From NCBI GenBank assembly GCA_937801655.1, contig CALMWC010000016.1:41880-105879 (forward strand): 64,000 bases of DNA, given 5' to 3'. Positions 39,519-48,780 of the stretch are shown here, piece by piece. Source of the stretch: an uncultured Gammaproteobacteria bacterium. GTDB lineage: Bacteria > Pseudomonadota > Gammaproteobacteria > Steroidobacterales > UBA11654. The notes beneath the pieces were generated by a model. The model was not told where the DNA came from. It worked only from the letters and a program-made list of their open reading frames with translations, and made no database searches. Numbering within the stretch: position 1 is the stretch's first letter; each line of letters begins with the position of its first letter. The position numbers and the translations under genes were made by a program.

Positions 39519-39593
39519 TGGCGTCCCCAAGGGGATTTGAACCCCTGTTGCCGCCGTGAAAGGGCGGTGTCCTAACCACTAGACGATGGGGAC
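39519..39593 (-). tRNA. gltT: tRNA-Glu (anticodon UUC)
   Basis: A 75-base cloverleaf on the minus strand: acceptor GTCCCCA/TGGGGAC, D-arm with GTCTAGTGGTTAGGAC, anticodon stem CCGCC/GGCGG around CTTTCAC with anticodon TTC, T-arm CAGGGGTTCAAATCCCCTT, discriminator G and encoded CCA (39521-39519). It matches bacterial tRNA-Glu closely. It lies between the M16 protease gene and the SDR. The symbol is indicative only. Confidence 0.97.
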
Positions 39594-39618
39594 CCAGAAA
39601 AAATGCTTTTCATGGATC

Positions 39619-39657
39619 AAAAAGTCTTTTCAGGAATGAAGTATATTGAAAAAGACT
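39619..39657 (-). terminator. Probable intrinsic terminator after the M16 protease gene
   Basis: AGTCTTTT (39657-39650) and AAAAGACT (39630-39623) on the minus strand form an 8-bp stem with a 19-base loop, followed at once by further T residues. The stem is AT-rich and the loop long, so efficiency may be modest. It starts just past the protease stop codon. Confidence 0.4.
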
Positions 39658-39669
39658 TCTTCAATCCAA
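39640..39669 (-). promoter_or_regulatory. Candidate tRNA-Glu promoter
   Basis: TTGGAT (39669-39664) and TATACT (39645-39640) with an 18-bp spacer, placed about 47 bp before the mature tRNA end and overlapping the last codons of the M16 protease. It overlaps the inverted repeat called as a terminator, so the two readings compete. Confidence 0.35.
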
Positions 39670-42393
39670 CTTTATAATTTCTATTTTACCTAATTCAAGT
39701 TCCCTGATTTCATTTTCTATAATTGACAGGTCACCAACAATTATCCATGTCCATATATTCGGATCAATATAAGTATTGGTTGCTTGGTGTATATCATCAA
39801 TTTTGATAGCCTGATATTTTTCAGGAAGACTATTAAGGTAGTCATCGCTTCGATTAAATGCCACTACACCCGACAGTCCACCCATTAATGCACCAAATGT
39901 TTCAAATTCACCTATTAAGCCTAAAGATCTATCTTTAACAATAGCTTCTAGCTCTTCTATTTCAGCAGGTCTTGATGTTAGGTATTCATCATATTCTCTA
40001 ATAATTTCTTGAATTGATTGAACGGTCTTATCAGTTTGAACTGGTGCATAAACTAACATGGGTCTTGGTCCTTTGAATCTTGATAATCTCGTTCTTGCAC
40101 CATAAGACCAACTTTTATCTTCTCTAAGATTCATATTTAATCTAGAGGTAAAGCTACCCCCAATAACAGCATTCATTAACTCTACATCAATCTCATCTTC
40201 CGTGTCTGGGGATGGTAGTAATTGACCTGCTACTATCAATGATTGAACTGCACCTGGTTTATCAACTAAATATATTTTTCTTTCAGTTGGTGCTTGATAG
40301 TTTTGATAATCAATCACATTGTCTTGATAACTTTGTGAATCACTCCATTTACCGAACTTATTCTCCAAGATGGTCATTACTTCATCTAAATTAGTGTCAC
40401 CGACTACAAGAATGGTGGCATTACTTGGACTCATGCTTTCTTGCATATACTGAATCATGCTTTCTCTTTTCATCCACTGAATTGAATCCCTAGTGCCATT
40501 GCCACTGAATGGCTTACCATATGGGTGATTTTGACCATAGAGTAAACCTGGAGCAATATTAGAGACGATTCCATTTGGCGTAGACAGAGATTGGTCAATT
40601 GAGGCTAACCATCTAATTTTCTTTCTCTCAATTTCTTTCTCATCAAAAACAGCTTCAGTCATTACTTCATATAGAAGATCCAATGAAGGTATTAAATTTG
40701 ATTTTAATGAGGAAACATTGATGCTTGATGAATCGAGACCAACATTGGTATACAGATCAGTTCCCAATTCCTCCAGCTTAGAACTCAGTTGCAATGCATT
40801 GTATCTTTTTGTCCCTTCTGTGAGCATTGACATGGAAAAACTAGCCAAACCTGGTTGATCATTAATATCACTGGAATGACCACTCTTGAGCTGTACTGAT
40901 AAATTAATCATAGGCACATCATGTCTTTCAGCTAAAACTACTTCTAATCCATTGGACAATTTTGCTCTTTGAATATCGGGTAAATCTAGAGTTGGAAATT
41001 CAGTCGGGAATGGCAACTGACTTCGATCAACCGTAGACTCGGCATTAAAAGATCTTTGTGCATTGGGAATCACTGTTAAAACGTAATCACCATCGGATAA
41101 CCATTTCTCAGCAGTGGCTTTTAAATCCTTTGCTGTAGCATTGAATACCATACTAATCAGGTTCTTATAGGCACCAGGGTCTCCTTGATAAACCTCGCCT
41201 TTAGCTAAAATATCAGACTTGCCTCCAAATCCACCAACTCTTTGTAATCCTTTAATCCAGGAAGCTCTCAAAGAAGTTATAGTGTTATCAAGTCGTTTTT
41301 TAGTTGGACCTCTTTTGATAAACTCATGAAGAGCTTTATCAATTCCTTTTTCCAGCTCCTCTAGTGATTGACCATTGGACAGATCGGCAGCAATCCAAAA
41401 TTGTCCTGCAATCTCTCTATCGTAATAAAAAGCTGAAACATTAGTGGCTAGTTGTTTTTCATACACCAAAGACTGGTATAAGCTTGAATTCTTTCCGCCT
41501 GCAAGCAGACTGGCAATTAACTCAAGATGGGCTTCGTCTTTTGTCCCTTTTTCAGCTGTATTCCACACTTTGTAAATTCTCGTATTGGGAACACGGTCAT
41601 ACATAACTTCTCTGGTTTGGCCTGTTCTTTTAGCAATCCATTTCTTTCTTTTAATGGGTTCAGGTCCAGCTGGAATATCACCAAAATATTTGTTTACCAA
41701 TTCTTTAGCTTGCTCTACATTAATATCACCGGCGAGAGACAATACAGCATTATTAGGCCCATAATAAGTTTTAAACCATAATTGAACGTCTTCAAGAGAA
41801 GCTGCATTTAAATCAGCCATTGAACCTATAGTTGACCATGAATAAGGATGGCCTTGTGGGAAAGTTGCCTTTCCAGCTTGAAGAAATACTCTTCCAAAAG
41901 GCTGATTCTCGCCTTGTCTTTTTTCATTCTGAACCACACCTCTTTGTTCATTTAACTTTTCTTCATTAACCACCCCTAAGAGATGACCCATCCTATCGGA
42001 TTCCATCCAAAGTGCTAAATCCAAGGCTGGAGTAGGCACATTTTCAAAGTAATTAGTACGATCAGCATTGGTTGTTCCGTTCATATCAGTTGCCCCTACC
42101 TGCTGAAAAGGTCCAAAATATTCATCGTTATAATTTTCAGTGCCATTAAACATTAAATGCTCAAATAAATGTGCAAATCCAGTTTTCCCTGGTAACTCAT
42201 CTTTTGAACCAACGTGATACCAAACATTAACAGCAACAACTGGAATTTTATGGTCCTCATGAACAATCACTCTTAATCCATTTGGAAGTGTGAATTTTTC
42301 ATATGTTATCTCTGGTATATCTTCACTGGCCAGTGATGCAAAACTAAAGCTGATAAGAGAAAGAATGAGAAAAGTTCTTTTTATTGAAAACAT
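39661..42393 (-). CDS. Exported M16 family zinc metalloprotease (two-domain, pitrilysin type)
   Basis: Predicted periplasmic peptidase of 910 residues. A signal peptide covers about 1-22 (ending SLASE). The first M16 half has the inverted zinc motif HLFEH at 75-79, with the distal Glu in the GVVQNEKRQGENQPFG region. The second half (about 470-880) lacks the zinc motif, as usual for the inactive half of a clam-shell pair. It lies upstream of tRNA-Glu and is divergent from the serine hydrolase gene. Likely role is breakdown of imported or damaged peptides; the substrate is unknown. Confidence 0.9.
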   Translation of the reverse strand: MFSIKRTFLILSLISFSFASLASEDIPEITYEKFTLPNGLRVIVHEDHKIPVVAVNVWYHVGSKDELPGKTGFAHLFEHLMFNGTENYNDEYFGPFQQVGATDMNGTTNADRTNYFENVPTPALDLALWMESDRMGHLLGVVNEEKLNEQRGVVQNEKRQGENQPFGRVFLQAGKATFPQGHPYSWSTIGSMADLNAASLEDVQLWFKTYYGPNNAVLSLAGDINVEQAKELVNKYFGDIPAGPEPIKRKKWIAKRTGQTREVMYDRVPNTRIYKVWNTAEKGTKDEAHLELIASLLAGGKNSSLYQSLVYEKQLATNVSAFYYDREIAGQFWIAADLSNGQSLEELEKGIDKALHEFIKRGPTKKRLDNTITSLRASWIKGLQRVGGFGGKSDILAKGEVYQGDPGAYKNLISMVFNATAKDLKATAEKWLSDGDYVLTVIPNAQRSFNAESTVDRSQLPFPTEFPTLDLPDIQRAKLSNGLEVVLAERHDVPMINLSVQLKSGHSSDINDQPGLASFSMSMLTEGTKRYNALQLSSKLEELGTDLYTNVGLDSSSINVSSLKSNLIPSLDLLYEVMTEAVFDEKEIERKKIRWLASIDQSLSTPNGIVSNIAPGLLYGQNHPYGKPFSGNGTRDSIQWMKRESMIQYMQESMSPSNATILVVGDTNLDEVMTILENKFGKWSDSQSYQDNVIDYQNYQAPTERKIYLVDKPGAVQSLIVAGQLLPSPDTEDEIDVELMNAVIGGSFTSRLNMNLREDKSWSYGARTRLSRFKGPRPMLVYAPVQTDKTVQSIQEIIREYDEYLTSRPAEIEELEAIVKDRSLGLIGEFETFGALMGGLSGVVAFNRSDDYLNSLPEKYQAIKIDDIHQATNTYIDPNIWTWIIVGDLSIIENEIRELELGKIEIIKLD

Positions 42394-42463
42394 AATATAT
42401 ATTAACCTTGATTAAATTGTGCAATGATAATACCGGATTTAGCACTCTTTGGTAACTATTTAA

Positions 42464-43642
42464 ATGAAAATAATGACAGATCTATTAGAACGATTATTAG
42501 TCCTTTTAGGGTCGCTAATCATTAGCTTCACCCTCTCGGCAGACATATCACATGATGAATTTTCTAATTCCATTGATGGCTTATTTGACTCTAGAGAGAA
42601 TAAACCTGGATGTGCTGTTGGTGTTATTAAGGATGGAGAATACATTCATAATAAAGGCTATGGAATGGCCAATCTTGAACACGATATTGCTATCACTTCA
42701 GATACCATTTTTCGTATCGGATCAGTCAGCAAACAATTTACAGCTATGTTGATAGCCTTACTCGAAGAACGAGGAAAACTGTCTTTTGATGACGAGATGA
42801 AACAATACATTCCAGATCTTTATAATTATAAGAAAAAAGTCACTATCAACCACATGATTCATCATTTCAGTGGCCTTGGTGACTATACAACATATAATGA
42901 CTACCCCGATACATTTAAGAATGCAATTGATGAGGAATTTAGATGGGGTAATGAAGATTACTTTAGCAATGATGAGTTCTTTAATATCATTAAAGATTTG
43001 CCACTCATTAGGGACCCAGAAACAAAGTTTTGGTATAGCAATACTGGCTATGCTCTTCTGGGTTTAGTTGCTCAAAATATAAGTGGAATGACCTTAAGAG
43101 AATTGGCTCAAAAAGAAATATTCAACCCACTTCAAATGAATGATTCCATTTTTAATGATGATGTTAATCTCATTATTAAAAATCGAGCCGATGGGTATTC
43201 ATCGAGAAAAGGTTACAAAGATGAATATAAGATCAATGTGACTAATTTAAGTTGGGTTGGTGATGGAGGACTTTACACATCACTTAATGACTTTATCAAG
43301 TGGGATCAAAACTTTTATTCCAATAAATTAGGCATGAAGAAATTATCGTTAATCAAGACCATGGAGCAGTCTTATCTGGAAACTAAATTAAATAGTAAGA
43401 ATCAAAATCTAGAAAATGAAAAAGAAGACCAGTACACCTATGCATTTGCCCAAAATCTTTCATACTTCAATGGATTGAAAAAGTGGTCTCACTCAGGATC
43501 ATGGGTAGGATGGCTAGCTCACTACACTCGTTTTGAAGAAATTGGCTTTTCAATTGTTGTTTTTTGCAACACCGATGAAATAGATGCGACTGAAATTAAT
43601 AATGACATTATAGAACTTTACTTCAAGCTAGACGAAAATTAA
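42464..43642 (+). CDS. Exported beta-lactamase-fold serine hydrolase (class C / esterase type)
   Basis: Member of the beta-lactamase/transpeptidase-like family (Pfam Beta-lactamase), 392 residues with an N-terminal hydrophobic signal (about 8-26). The nucleophile motif SVSK is at 87-90, YSN lies in FWYSNTGYALLG, and the third box is probably HSG in WSHSGSWVGW. Such proteins include D-aminopeptidases, esterases and penicillin-binding-like proteins, so antibiotic resistance should not be assumed. It overlaps the convergent acyl-CoA dehydrogenase gene by 4 bp. Confidence 0.85.
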   Translation: MKIMTDLLERLLVLLGSLIISFTLSADISHDEFSNSIDGLFDSRENKPGCAVGVIKDGEYIHNKGYGMANLEHDIAITSDTIFRIGSVSKQFTAMLIALLEERGKLSFDDEMKQYIPDLYNYKKKVTINHMIHHFSGLGDYTTYNDYPDTFKNAIDEEFRWGNEDYFSNDEFFNIIKDLPLIRDPETKFWYSNTGYALLGLVAQNISGMTLRELAQKEIFNPLQMNDSIFNDDVNLIIKNRADGYSSRKGYKDEYKINVTNLSWVGDGGLYTSLNDFIKWDQNFYSNKLGMKKLSLIKTMEQSYLETKLNSKNQNLENEKEDQYTYAFAQNLSYFNGLKKWSHSGSWVGWLAHYTRFEEIGFSIVVFCNTDEIDATEINNDIIELYFKLDEN

Positions 43643-44790
43643 AAAGCACTCTTTCCTGTTAGGTGTCTACCTACAGTTAACTGATGAATAGTCTCGGTTC
43701 CCTCATAGGTAATAACGCTTTCAAGATTTAACATATGCCTGATTGGAACATACTCAGCACTGATGCCTGAACCTCCAAGCATATCTCTGCAATCTCTTGC
43801 AATATCAAGTGCCATCCTAACATTATTCCATTTGGCTAAAGAAACTTGGGTTGGATTCATTTGATTCTTGTCTTTAAGTTGGCCTAACCTAATAGAGAGC
43901 AATGAAGCTGTAACAATTTTTCTTTGCATATCAGCCAATCGAATCTGAATACTTTGATTTTCTGAAAGTGCACGATCAAAGAGAATTCTACTATCGGTAT
44001 ATTCTAATAATTGATCTAAACAATCTTCAGCTGCTCCTATTACTCCCCAAGAAATTCCATATCGAGCCTGAGTTAAGCAACTCAAAGGTCCTTTCAAACC
44101 GATAATATTGGGTAGTACGCATTCACTAGAAACTCGAACATTGTCTAAGAAAAGTTCTGATGTTATGGATGCTCTTAGAGAAAACTTATTTTCTATTTTA
44201 TTAGCGACAAAACCTTTGCTGGATGTTTCTACTATAAAGCCCCTAATCCCTTCATCAGTCATAGCCCATATCAAGGCAACATCAGCAATAGAACCATTGG
44301 TAATCCACATTTTTGAGCCATTGATGACCCAATCATCACCATCTTTTTTAGCATGAGTTTTCATATTAGAAGGATCGGATCCACCATGAGACTCAGTCAA
44401 CCCAAAACAACCTATGGATTCTGCCTTAGCTAATCTTGGAAGCCATTTTTGTTTTTGTTCTTGACTGCCATAAGTATAGATTGGATACATAACTAAACTG
44501 CTTTGAACAGAAACAAAGCTTCTAATCCCGCTATCCCCTCTTTCCAACTCCTGACAAATTATTCCGTAAGATACTGCATTCATTCCAGCACATTCATAAC
44601 CTTCAATTGAACTTCCAAGCAACCCTAGTTCTGCTATAGGTTGAATTAACTCAGATGGAAATCGATGTTCTTCAAAATGTTCCTGAATTATAGGCTTAAC
44701 ATTTTCTCTCACAAAGCGAGAAACATTTTCTTTCACCATTAACTCTTCTTCAGATAACAATGAAGCTGTATCAAATAAATCTATACTCAT
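43639..44790 (-). CDS. gcdH: Glutaryl-CoA dehydrogenase-like acyl-CoA dehydrogenase
   Basis: FAD enzyme that oxidises and decarboxylates glutaryl-CoA to crotonyl-CoA in lysine and tryptophan breakdown. The 383 residues contain GCFGLTESHGGSDPSNMKTHAKK, WITNGSIADVALIWA, and the C-terminal VITYEGTETIHQLTVGRHLTG with catalytic Glu363. This TYEGT and GRxxTG ending, and the overall spacing, resemble GCDH more than straight-chain acyl-CoA dehydrogenases. Neighbours are a DUF962 protein and aroG; no glutaryl-CoA forming genes are nearby. Confidence 0.85.
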   Translation of the reverse strand: MSIDLFDTASLLSEEELMVKENVSRFVRENVKPIIQEHFEEHRFPSELIQPIAELGLLGSSIEGYECAGMNAVSYGIICQELERGDSGIRSFVSVQSSLVMYPIYTYGSQEQKQKWLPRLAKAESIGCFGLTESHGGSDPSNMKTHAKKDGDDWVINGSKMWITNGSIADVALIWAMTDEGIRGFIVETSSKGFVANKIENKFSLRASITSELFLDNVRVSSECVLPNIIGLKGPLSCLTQARYGISWGVIGAAEDCLDQLLEYTDSRILFDRALSENQSIQIRLADMQRKIVTASLLSIRLGQLKDKNQMNPTQVSLAKWNNVRMALDIARDCRDMLGGSGISAEYVPIRHMLNLESVITYEGTETIHQLTVGRHLTGKSAF

Positions 44791-44809
44791 AATTGAAAAT
44801 AATTAATGA

Positions 44810-45118
44810 TTAAAATATTTTATGTTTGCCTTTAAGAATTTCAGTAAACATCACCCAATCTCCCATGAAACTATACAAGGGAAAATAAAAAGTAGCCGGC
44901 TTATTTTTCTCAATAAAGAAATGACCAAACCAAGCCCAACCATAACCAGAGAGTAATGCGTAAGCAAGATACTTGATTTCTCCAGTAAAAATAAGATTAA
45001 TAAAAAAAATAAGGGAGAACGTTGTGCCTATGAAATGCACAAGCTTATTGTATTTATTTTCATGCTCCCCAATATAATAAGGATAGAACTCTTTAAAACT
45101 ATTAAATTTCTTTTTCAT
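44810..45118 (-). CDS. DUF962/Mpo1-like membrane protein
   Basis: Small protein of 102 residues with the family start FKEFYPYYIGEHENKYNKLVHFIGT and the later YGWAWFGHFFIEKNKPATFYFPLYSFMGDW. Two hydrophobic stretches lie between them (about 34-45 and 50-62). The conserved histidines (HENK, HFIG, GHFF) match DUF962, whose yeast member Mpo1 is an iron-dependent dioxygenase of 2-hydroxy fatty acids; function in bacteria is not established. It lies between aroG (20 bp) and the glutaryl-CoA dehydrogenase gene (19 bp). Confidence 0.85.
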   Translation of the reverse strand: MKKKFNSFKEFYPYYIGEHENKYNKLVHFIGTTFSLIFFINLIFTGEIKYLAYALLSGYGWAWFGHFFIEKNKPATFYFPLYSFMGDWVMFTEILKGKHKIF

Positions 45119-45138
45119 GGTATCTAAAAGTTAAGATA

Positions 45139-46188
45139 TCACCTTTTTCTCAGTTTTTCTGCAAGACGAAGCAGAAGTTTTTCAGTGGATTGCCAATTGA
45201 TACAAGCGTCGGTTAGAGAAACACCATACTTTAGATCATTTAAATCTGGAGTGATCTTCTGATTTCCTTCTTCAATATTACTTTCTAACATGAAACCAAT
45301 AATTGACTGATTGGACTTTAAAACTTGATTGATGCAATTATCAGCTACTTTTGGCTGAAGGGTGTAATCCTTATTCGTGTTTCCATGACTGCAATCAATC
45401 ATAATTCTTTTGGGTAGTTTTTGCTTTTCAAGTTGTGCCTCGCACGACTTTACACTCTTGGTATCGTAATTTGGTTTAGTACCACCCCTCAAAACAACAT
45501 GCGTATACTGATTCCCTCTCGTTTCATAGACGGTTACTCTTCCTCCATCATTTAAACCTAGGAAATGATGTGACTCTCTGGATGATTTAATGGCATTGAT
45601 TGCAACAGACAAAGACCCATCTGTTCCATTCTTAAATCCAACCGGAGTAGAAAGACCACTTGCCATCTCTCTATGAGTTTGTGATTCAGCAGTTCTAGCA
45701 CCAATAGCAGTCCAACTGGTCAAATCGCCTAAATATTGAGGCATAATAGGATCAAGTGCCTCGGTCGCTACTCCTAGACCGAGTTCATTCAGATGAAGAC
45801 ACAAAGATCTTGCAATATGAATGCCTTTATCAATCTGGAAACTATCATCAATATCAGGGTCATTAATTAACCCTTTCCATCCTGTAGTGGTTCTTGGTTT
45901 TTCAAAATAAACACGCATTAGAATAAGGAAACTATCGGATACTTCCTTAGCAAGTTCTTTAAGTTTATTAGCATAGTCTTTGGCCAAATCAATATCATGG
46001 ATAGAACAAGGCCCTACTACCACAACAAGTCGATCGTCCTTATCATCCAGTATTGAGATTAAGTCTCTTCTTGTTTTTAAAACTGTCCGACTAGCTTTTT
46101 TTGTCAAAGGAAGCGTATCCTTCAGAGCTTTTGGTGAAGGTAACTTTTCTTTAGCTATGACATTAATATTATGTATCTGATTTTTCAT
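45139..46188 (-). CDS. aroG: 3-deoxy-7-phosphoheptulonate synthase, type I
   Basis: First enzyme of the shikimate pathway, joining phosphoenolpyruvate and erythrose 4-phosphate. The 349 residues show VVVVGPCSIHDIDLAKDYA (about 54-72), MRVYFEKPRTTTGWKGLINDP, GARTAESQTHREMASGL, GTDGS and IMIDCSHGNTNKDY. It is of the E. coli AroF/G/H type; which feedback isoform it is cannot be told from sequence alone, so the symbol is generic. A 156-bp gap with an inverted repeat lies upstream. Confidence 0.93.
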   Translation of the reverse strand: MKNQIHNINVIAKEKLPSPKALKDTLPLTKKASRTVLKTRRDLISILDDKDDRLVVVVGPCSIHDIDLAKDYANKLKELAKEVSDSFLILMRVYFEKPRTTTGWKGLINDPDIDDSFQIDKGIHIARSLCLHLNELGLGVATEALDPIMPQYLGDLTSWTAIGARTAESQTHREMASGLSTPVGFKNGTDGSLSVAINAIKSSRESHHFLGLNDGGRVTVYETRGNQYTHVVLRGGTKPNYDTKSVKSCEAQLEKQKLPKRIMIDCSHGNTNKDYTLQPKVADNCINQVLKSNQSIIGFMLESNIEEGNQKITPDLNDLKYGVSLTDACINWQSTEKLLLRLAEKLRKR

Positions 46189-46256
46189 ATCTATTTGTTT
46201 ATTGCTACTACTTATTAATTATATAAAAACATTTTTTAGCCCTATTTTCCTGCTAT

Positions 46257-46291
46257 AAGGATTTTAGGGTCGTTTAGTGTAATAAATCCTT
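46257..46291 (-). repeat. Inverted repeat upstream of aroG
   Basis: AAGGATTT and AAATCCTT form a perfect 8-bp stem with a 19-base loop, about 70-100 bp before the aroG start in a 156-bp gap. No T-run follows on the minus strand. It could be an operator or a leader structure for DAHP synthase control, but nothing identifies a specific regulator. The same gap holds a TATAAT on the minus strand near 46218-46223. Confidence 0.3.
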
Positions 46292-46344
46292 GAAAATAAA
46301 TACATTTTTATAACATATGTTTTTTTAAAGAAATTTTATAGTGT

Positions 46345-47859
46345 TTAATACTTTTGGGTTTTTTGTATTAATTGTTGACTGCACATATAACCAGGAGTGC
46401 CTGCAATAGAGCCACATGGATAGGTACCAGCACCACACATATATATATTTCCATAGCCACCAAATTGATAAAAGTTAGTTGTTGGATCATTAGAATACGT
46501 TCGATCAAAATAAGATTGGCCTGCAGTTAGCACGGTATGATCAATATTGCCTTGAGGAAAATAAAATATATTTTTTAAATCTTTGGGTGTTAATAGCTTT
46601 GTCCAAATACAATCTTCAGCATTTTCAATATATTCTAAAACTTTAGTCTTGATTTCATTTTCAATTTTAGGAATATCATCCCCCAGATTCTTTAATGAGA
46701 TATTTTTAAGGAAAACAGCCAATCGATCGTATTTTTCATTACTTTGTAAATGTCTCATTGCAGCGCCTTCACAGTAAACTTGCATAAATCCAGGAGCATA
46801 ATCAATATCATCATCCAAAACTTTTAAAGTCGCTTTTTCAAATTCTTTTGTATTTTGGACTGAAAATAGAAAACGAAATGAACTGTCTGGGCCAGATTTC
46901 CACTGTATAGGTTTTTTGAATATCATATTCAGTTTTCCACTACTCCCTATCAATTTTTGTCCCTCAATTTTTTTTATTAAATCAGAATCTAACATTATCT
47001 CAGCAGCAGACAATGGATCTGTCGCGAACAATAAATAATCAAAATCAATATCATAATCAGTATTATTTTGCTTATAGGACAGCCGATTATTGCTTGTATC
47101 TACTGATAATATCTCAGCTGATAAAATAGTTTTAGAGCCTAACTCTTTATTGATATTGTCTAGTTCTTCAGTTATTTTCCATATTCCTCCCTTAACAAAA
47201 CCATAATAGCCCTCAAAAATAGACCCAGAATCCATTAATGGTAATGTAAAAGCAGAGTATGGTTCATGCAACGAAACAGGACCACTTTCTGAAACAGTCA
47301 TTGCCATATAGGTTTTAGTTCTCTCACTTGTAAAGTAATAATCCAATAATGATTGAGCATCTCCCTTAATCCATAAGTCTGTAAGTTCATTTCCCAAATA
47401 CTGTATGGCATCTTCAATCGTGGGAACTTCAGCTTTATAATAGCCATCTTGGAGAAATTTAATTATCTTGGATTCATCCGATCGGAACGAACTAACATTT
47501 CCCCTTTCCCCCCATTTTTTAGAAAGTTCATGATCCAATTGTTCTGGGTTTCTAAAAATTTTTGTTGGTTTTTCATCATCCGGAAAAAAAACCAATTTAG
47601 GTTTCATGGGCACATGAGTTTTAATACGATTTGAAAGACCCGTTTGCTCAAAAACAAATCTTTGCATTAAACCTAGGACAGAAGCTCCTAGGGCATATTC
47701 ATAATGATTTCCATTGATTGCAGCAAATTCTGACACGCAAGCTCCTCCCACTCTACTTTTCTTTTCTATTAATTGAACGTCAAATCCCGATCGACTAAGA
47801 TAATTAGCTGCTATCAGCCCATTAATGCCTGCACCAATGATAGCAACTCTAGTTTTCAT
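46345..47859 (-). CDS. FAD-dependent oxidoreductase, PYROXD2/phytoene desaturase-like
   Basis: Flavin oxidoreductase of the amine oxidase/phytoene desaturase superfamily. The FAD motif VAIIGAGINGLIAANYL begins at residue 5 and is followed by IEKKSRVGGACVSE. The C terminus has MCGAGTYPCGSIAGTPGYMCSQ, like the GSGTHPGGGVxGxPG pattern of PYROXD2-type proteins. The start is placed at the ATG at 47859, which gives a 4-bp ATGA overlap with the upstream gene and puts the FAD motif at the very N terminus; a frame open 45 bp further upstream adds sequence unlike the family. A carotenoid role is possible but no other crt genes are near. Confidence 0.82.
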   Translation of the reverse strand: MKTRVAIIGAGINGLIAANYLSRSGFDVQLIEKKSRVGGACVSEFAAINGNHYEYALGASVLGLMQRFVFEQTGLSNRIKTHVPMKPKLVFFPDDEKPTKIFRNPEQLDHELSKKWGERGNVSSFRSDESKIIKFLQDGYYKAEVPTIEDAIQYLGNELTDLWIKGDAQSLLDYYFTSERTKTYMAMTVSESGPVSLHEPYSAFTLPLMDSGSIFEGYYGFVKGGIWKITEELDNINKELGSKTILSAEILSVDTSNNRLSYKQNNTDYDIDFDYLLFATDPLSAAEIMLDSDLIKKIEGQKLIGSSGKLNMIFKKPIQWKSGPDSSFRFLFSVQNTKEFEKATLKVLDDDIDYAPGFMQVYCEGAAMRHLQSNEKYDRLAVFLKNISLKNLGDDIPKIENEIKTKVLEYIENAEDCIWTKLLTPKDLKNIFYFPQGNIDHTVLTAGQSYFDRTYSNDPTTNFYQFGGYGNIYMCGAGTYPCGSIAGTPGYMCSQQLIQKTQKY

Positions 47860-48764
47860 AATAGAAAATACAAAAGAGAAGTCATTCCAATCACAATGAA
47901 CCATAGGATTACAGCGAAACTGATTGGTTTATAGTTAATTTGTTTTATTTTTTTAAAACTAATTTCTGTGCCAATAAAAAATAAACCCAGTAAAAGAAAA
48001 AACTTACTAATATTTTTTAAATAAAGAATAGTAGTGTATGAAAAATCAAATACAGAGCTAATCAAAATAAATGCAATGAATAACAATATGAAATAAGGAA
48101 AATTTGATTCGCCATCTTTTTTCTTAAAATACCAAGATGAAAAAATTACCAATGGAACAATCCATAGTGTTCTGCCAAGTTTCAAAATAGTGGCAACTTC
48201 CATTGCTGGTTGGCCAAATATTGATGCGGTTCCAATTACAGACGCTGTGTCATGAATTGTAAGGGCTGCAAAAATACCAAATTGTTCTTGTGTTAAACCT
48301 AGAACACTTCCAAGAATTGGAAAAACAATAATTGCGACTAAATTAAGCAAGAATATAATTGTTATAGAGGATGCTAGGTCTTCTTTTTTTGATTGTATAA
48401 TTGGTGCCAATGCTGCCATAGCAGTGCCTCCACATATTGCTGTCCCTGATACCAATAGAAACAAATGCTTCTTTTCTATTTTCATCAAACTTCCTAAGAG
48501 AAGGCCAATGATAATGACCGCAAAAACATAAAGTGATATTAAAGGAAAATAATCAATACTAGTGCTAGTAAAAGAACTATAGCTGATGGTACCACCCAAA
48601 AGAATAATGCCAGTTTTAAGAAACTTTGAACCCAAATCTTTGGGTATTGTGATTTCATTCTTTTTATTCAGAACAGCAAAAAGAATCCCAAAAATAAGGC
48701 TGATAGCTGCATTAGATGAGACAAGAGATGCGATTGCTAAAATTACAATGTATAAATAAATCAT
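47856..48764 (-). CDS. YeiH/UPF0324 family membrane protein
   Basis: Polytopic inner membrane protein of 302 residues with about ten hydrophobic segments. Family sequence includes LKTGIILLGGTISYSSF, FLLVSGTAICGGTAMAALAPII and AALTIHDTASVIGTASIFGQPAMEVATILKLGRTLWIVPLV. UPF0324 proteins are putative sulfate or organosulfonate exporters; the evidence for that is thin. It overlaps the flavoprotein gene by 4 bp and follows the MOSC gene by 16 bp, suggesting one operon. Confidence 0.88.
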   Translation of the reverse strand: MIYLYIVILAIASLVSSNAAISLIFGILFAVLNKKNEITIPKDLGSKFLKTGIILLGGTISYSSFTSTSIDYFPLISLYVFAVIIIGLLLGSLMKIEKKHLFLLVSGTAICGGTAMAALAPIIQSKKEDLASSITIIFLLNLVAIIVFPILGSVLGLTQEQFGIFAALTIHDTASVIGTASIFGQPAMEVATILKLGRTLWIVPLVIFSSWYFKKKDGESNFPYFILLFIAFILISSVFDFSYTTILYLKNISKFFLLLGLFFIGTEISFKKIKQINYKPISFAVILWFIVIGMTSLLYFLL

Positions 48765-48780
48765 TTTAAAAATATTAAGT

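Noticed and set aside
42464..43642. Antibiotic-resistance beta-lactamase
   Set aside because: The fold motifs are shared by many esterases and peptidases, and nothing in the context indicates a resistance gene.
47860..47904. Longer N terminus for the PYROXD2-like flavoprotein
   Set aside because: The extra 15 residues lie inside the upstream gene and before the FAD motif; the ATG at 47859 gives a standard ATGA coupling.
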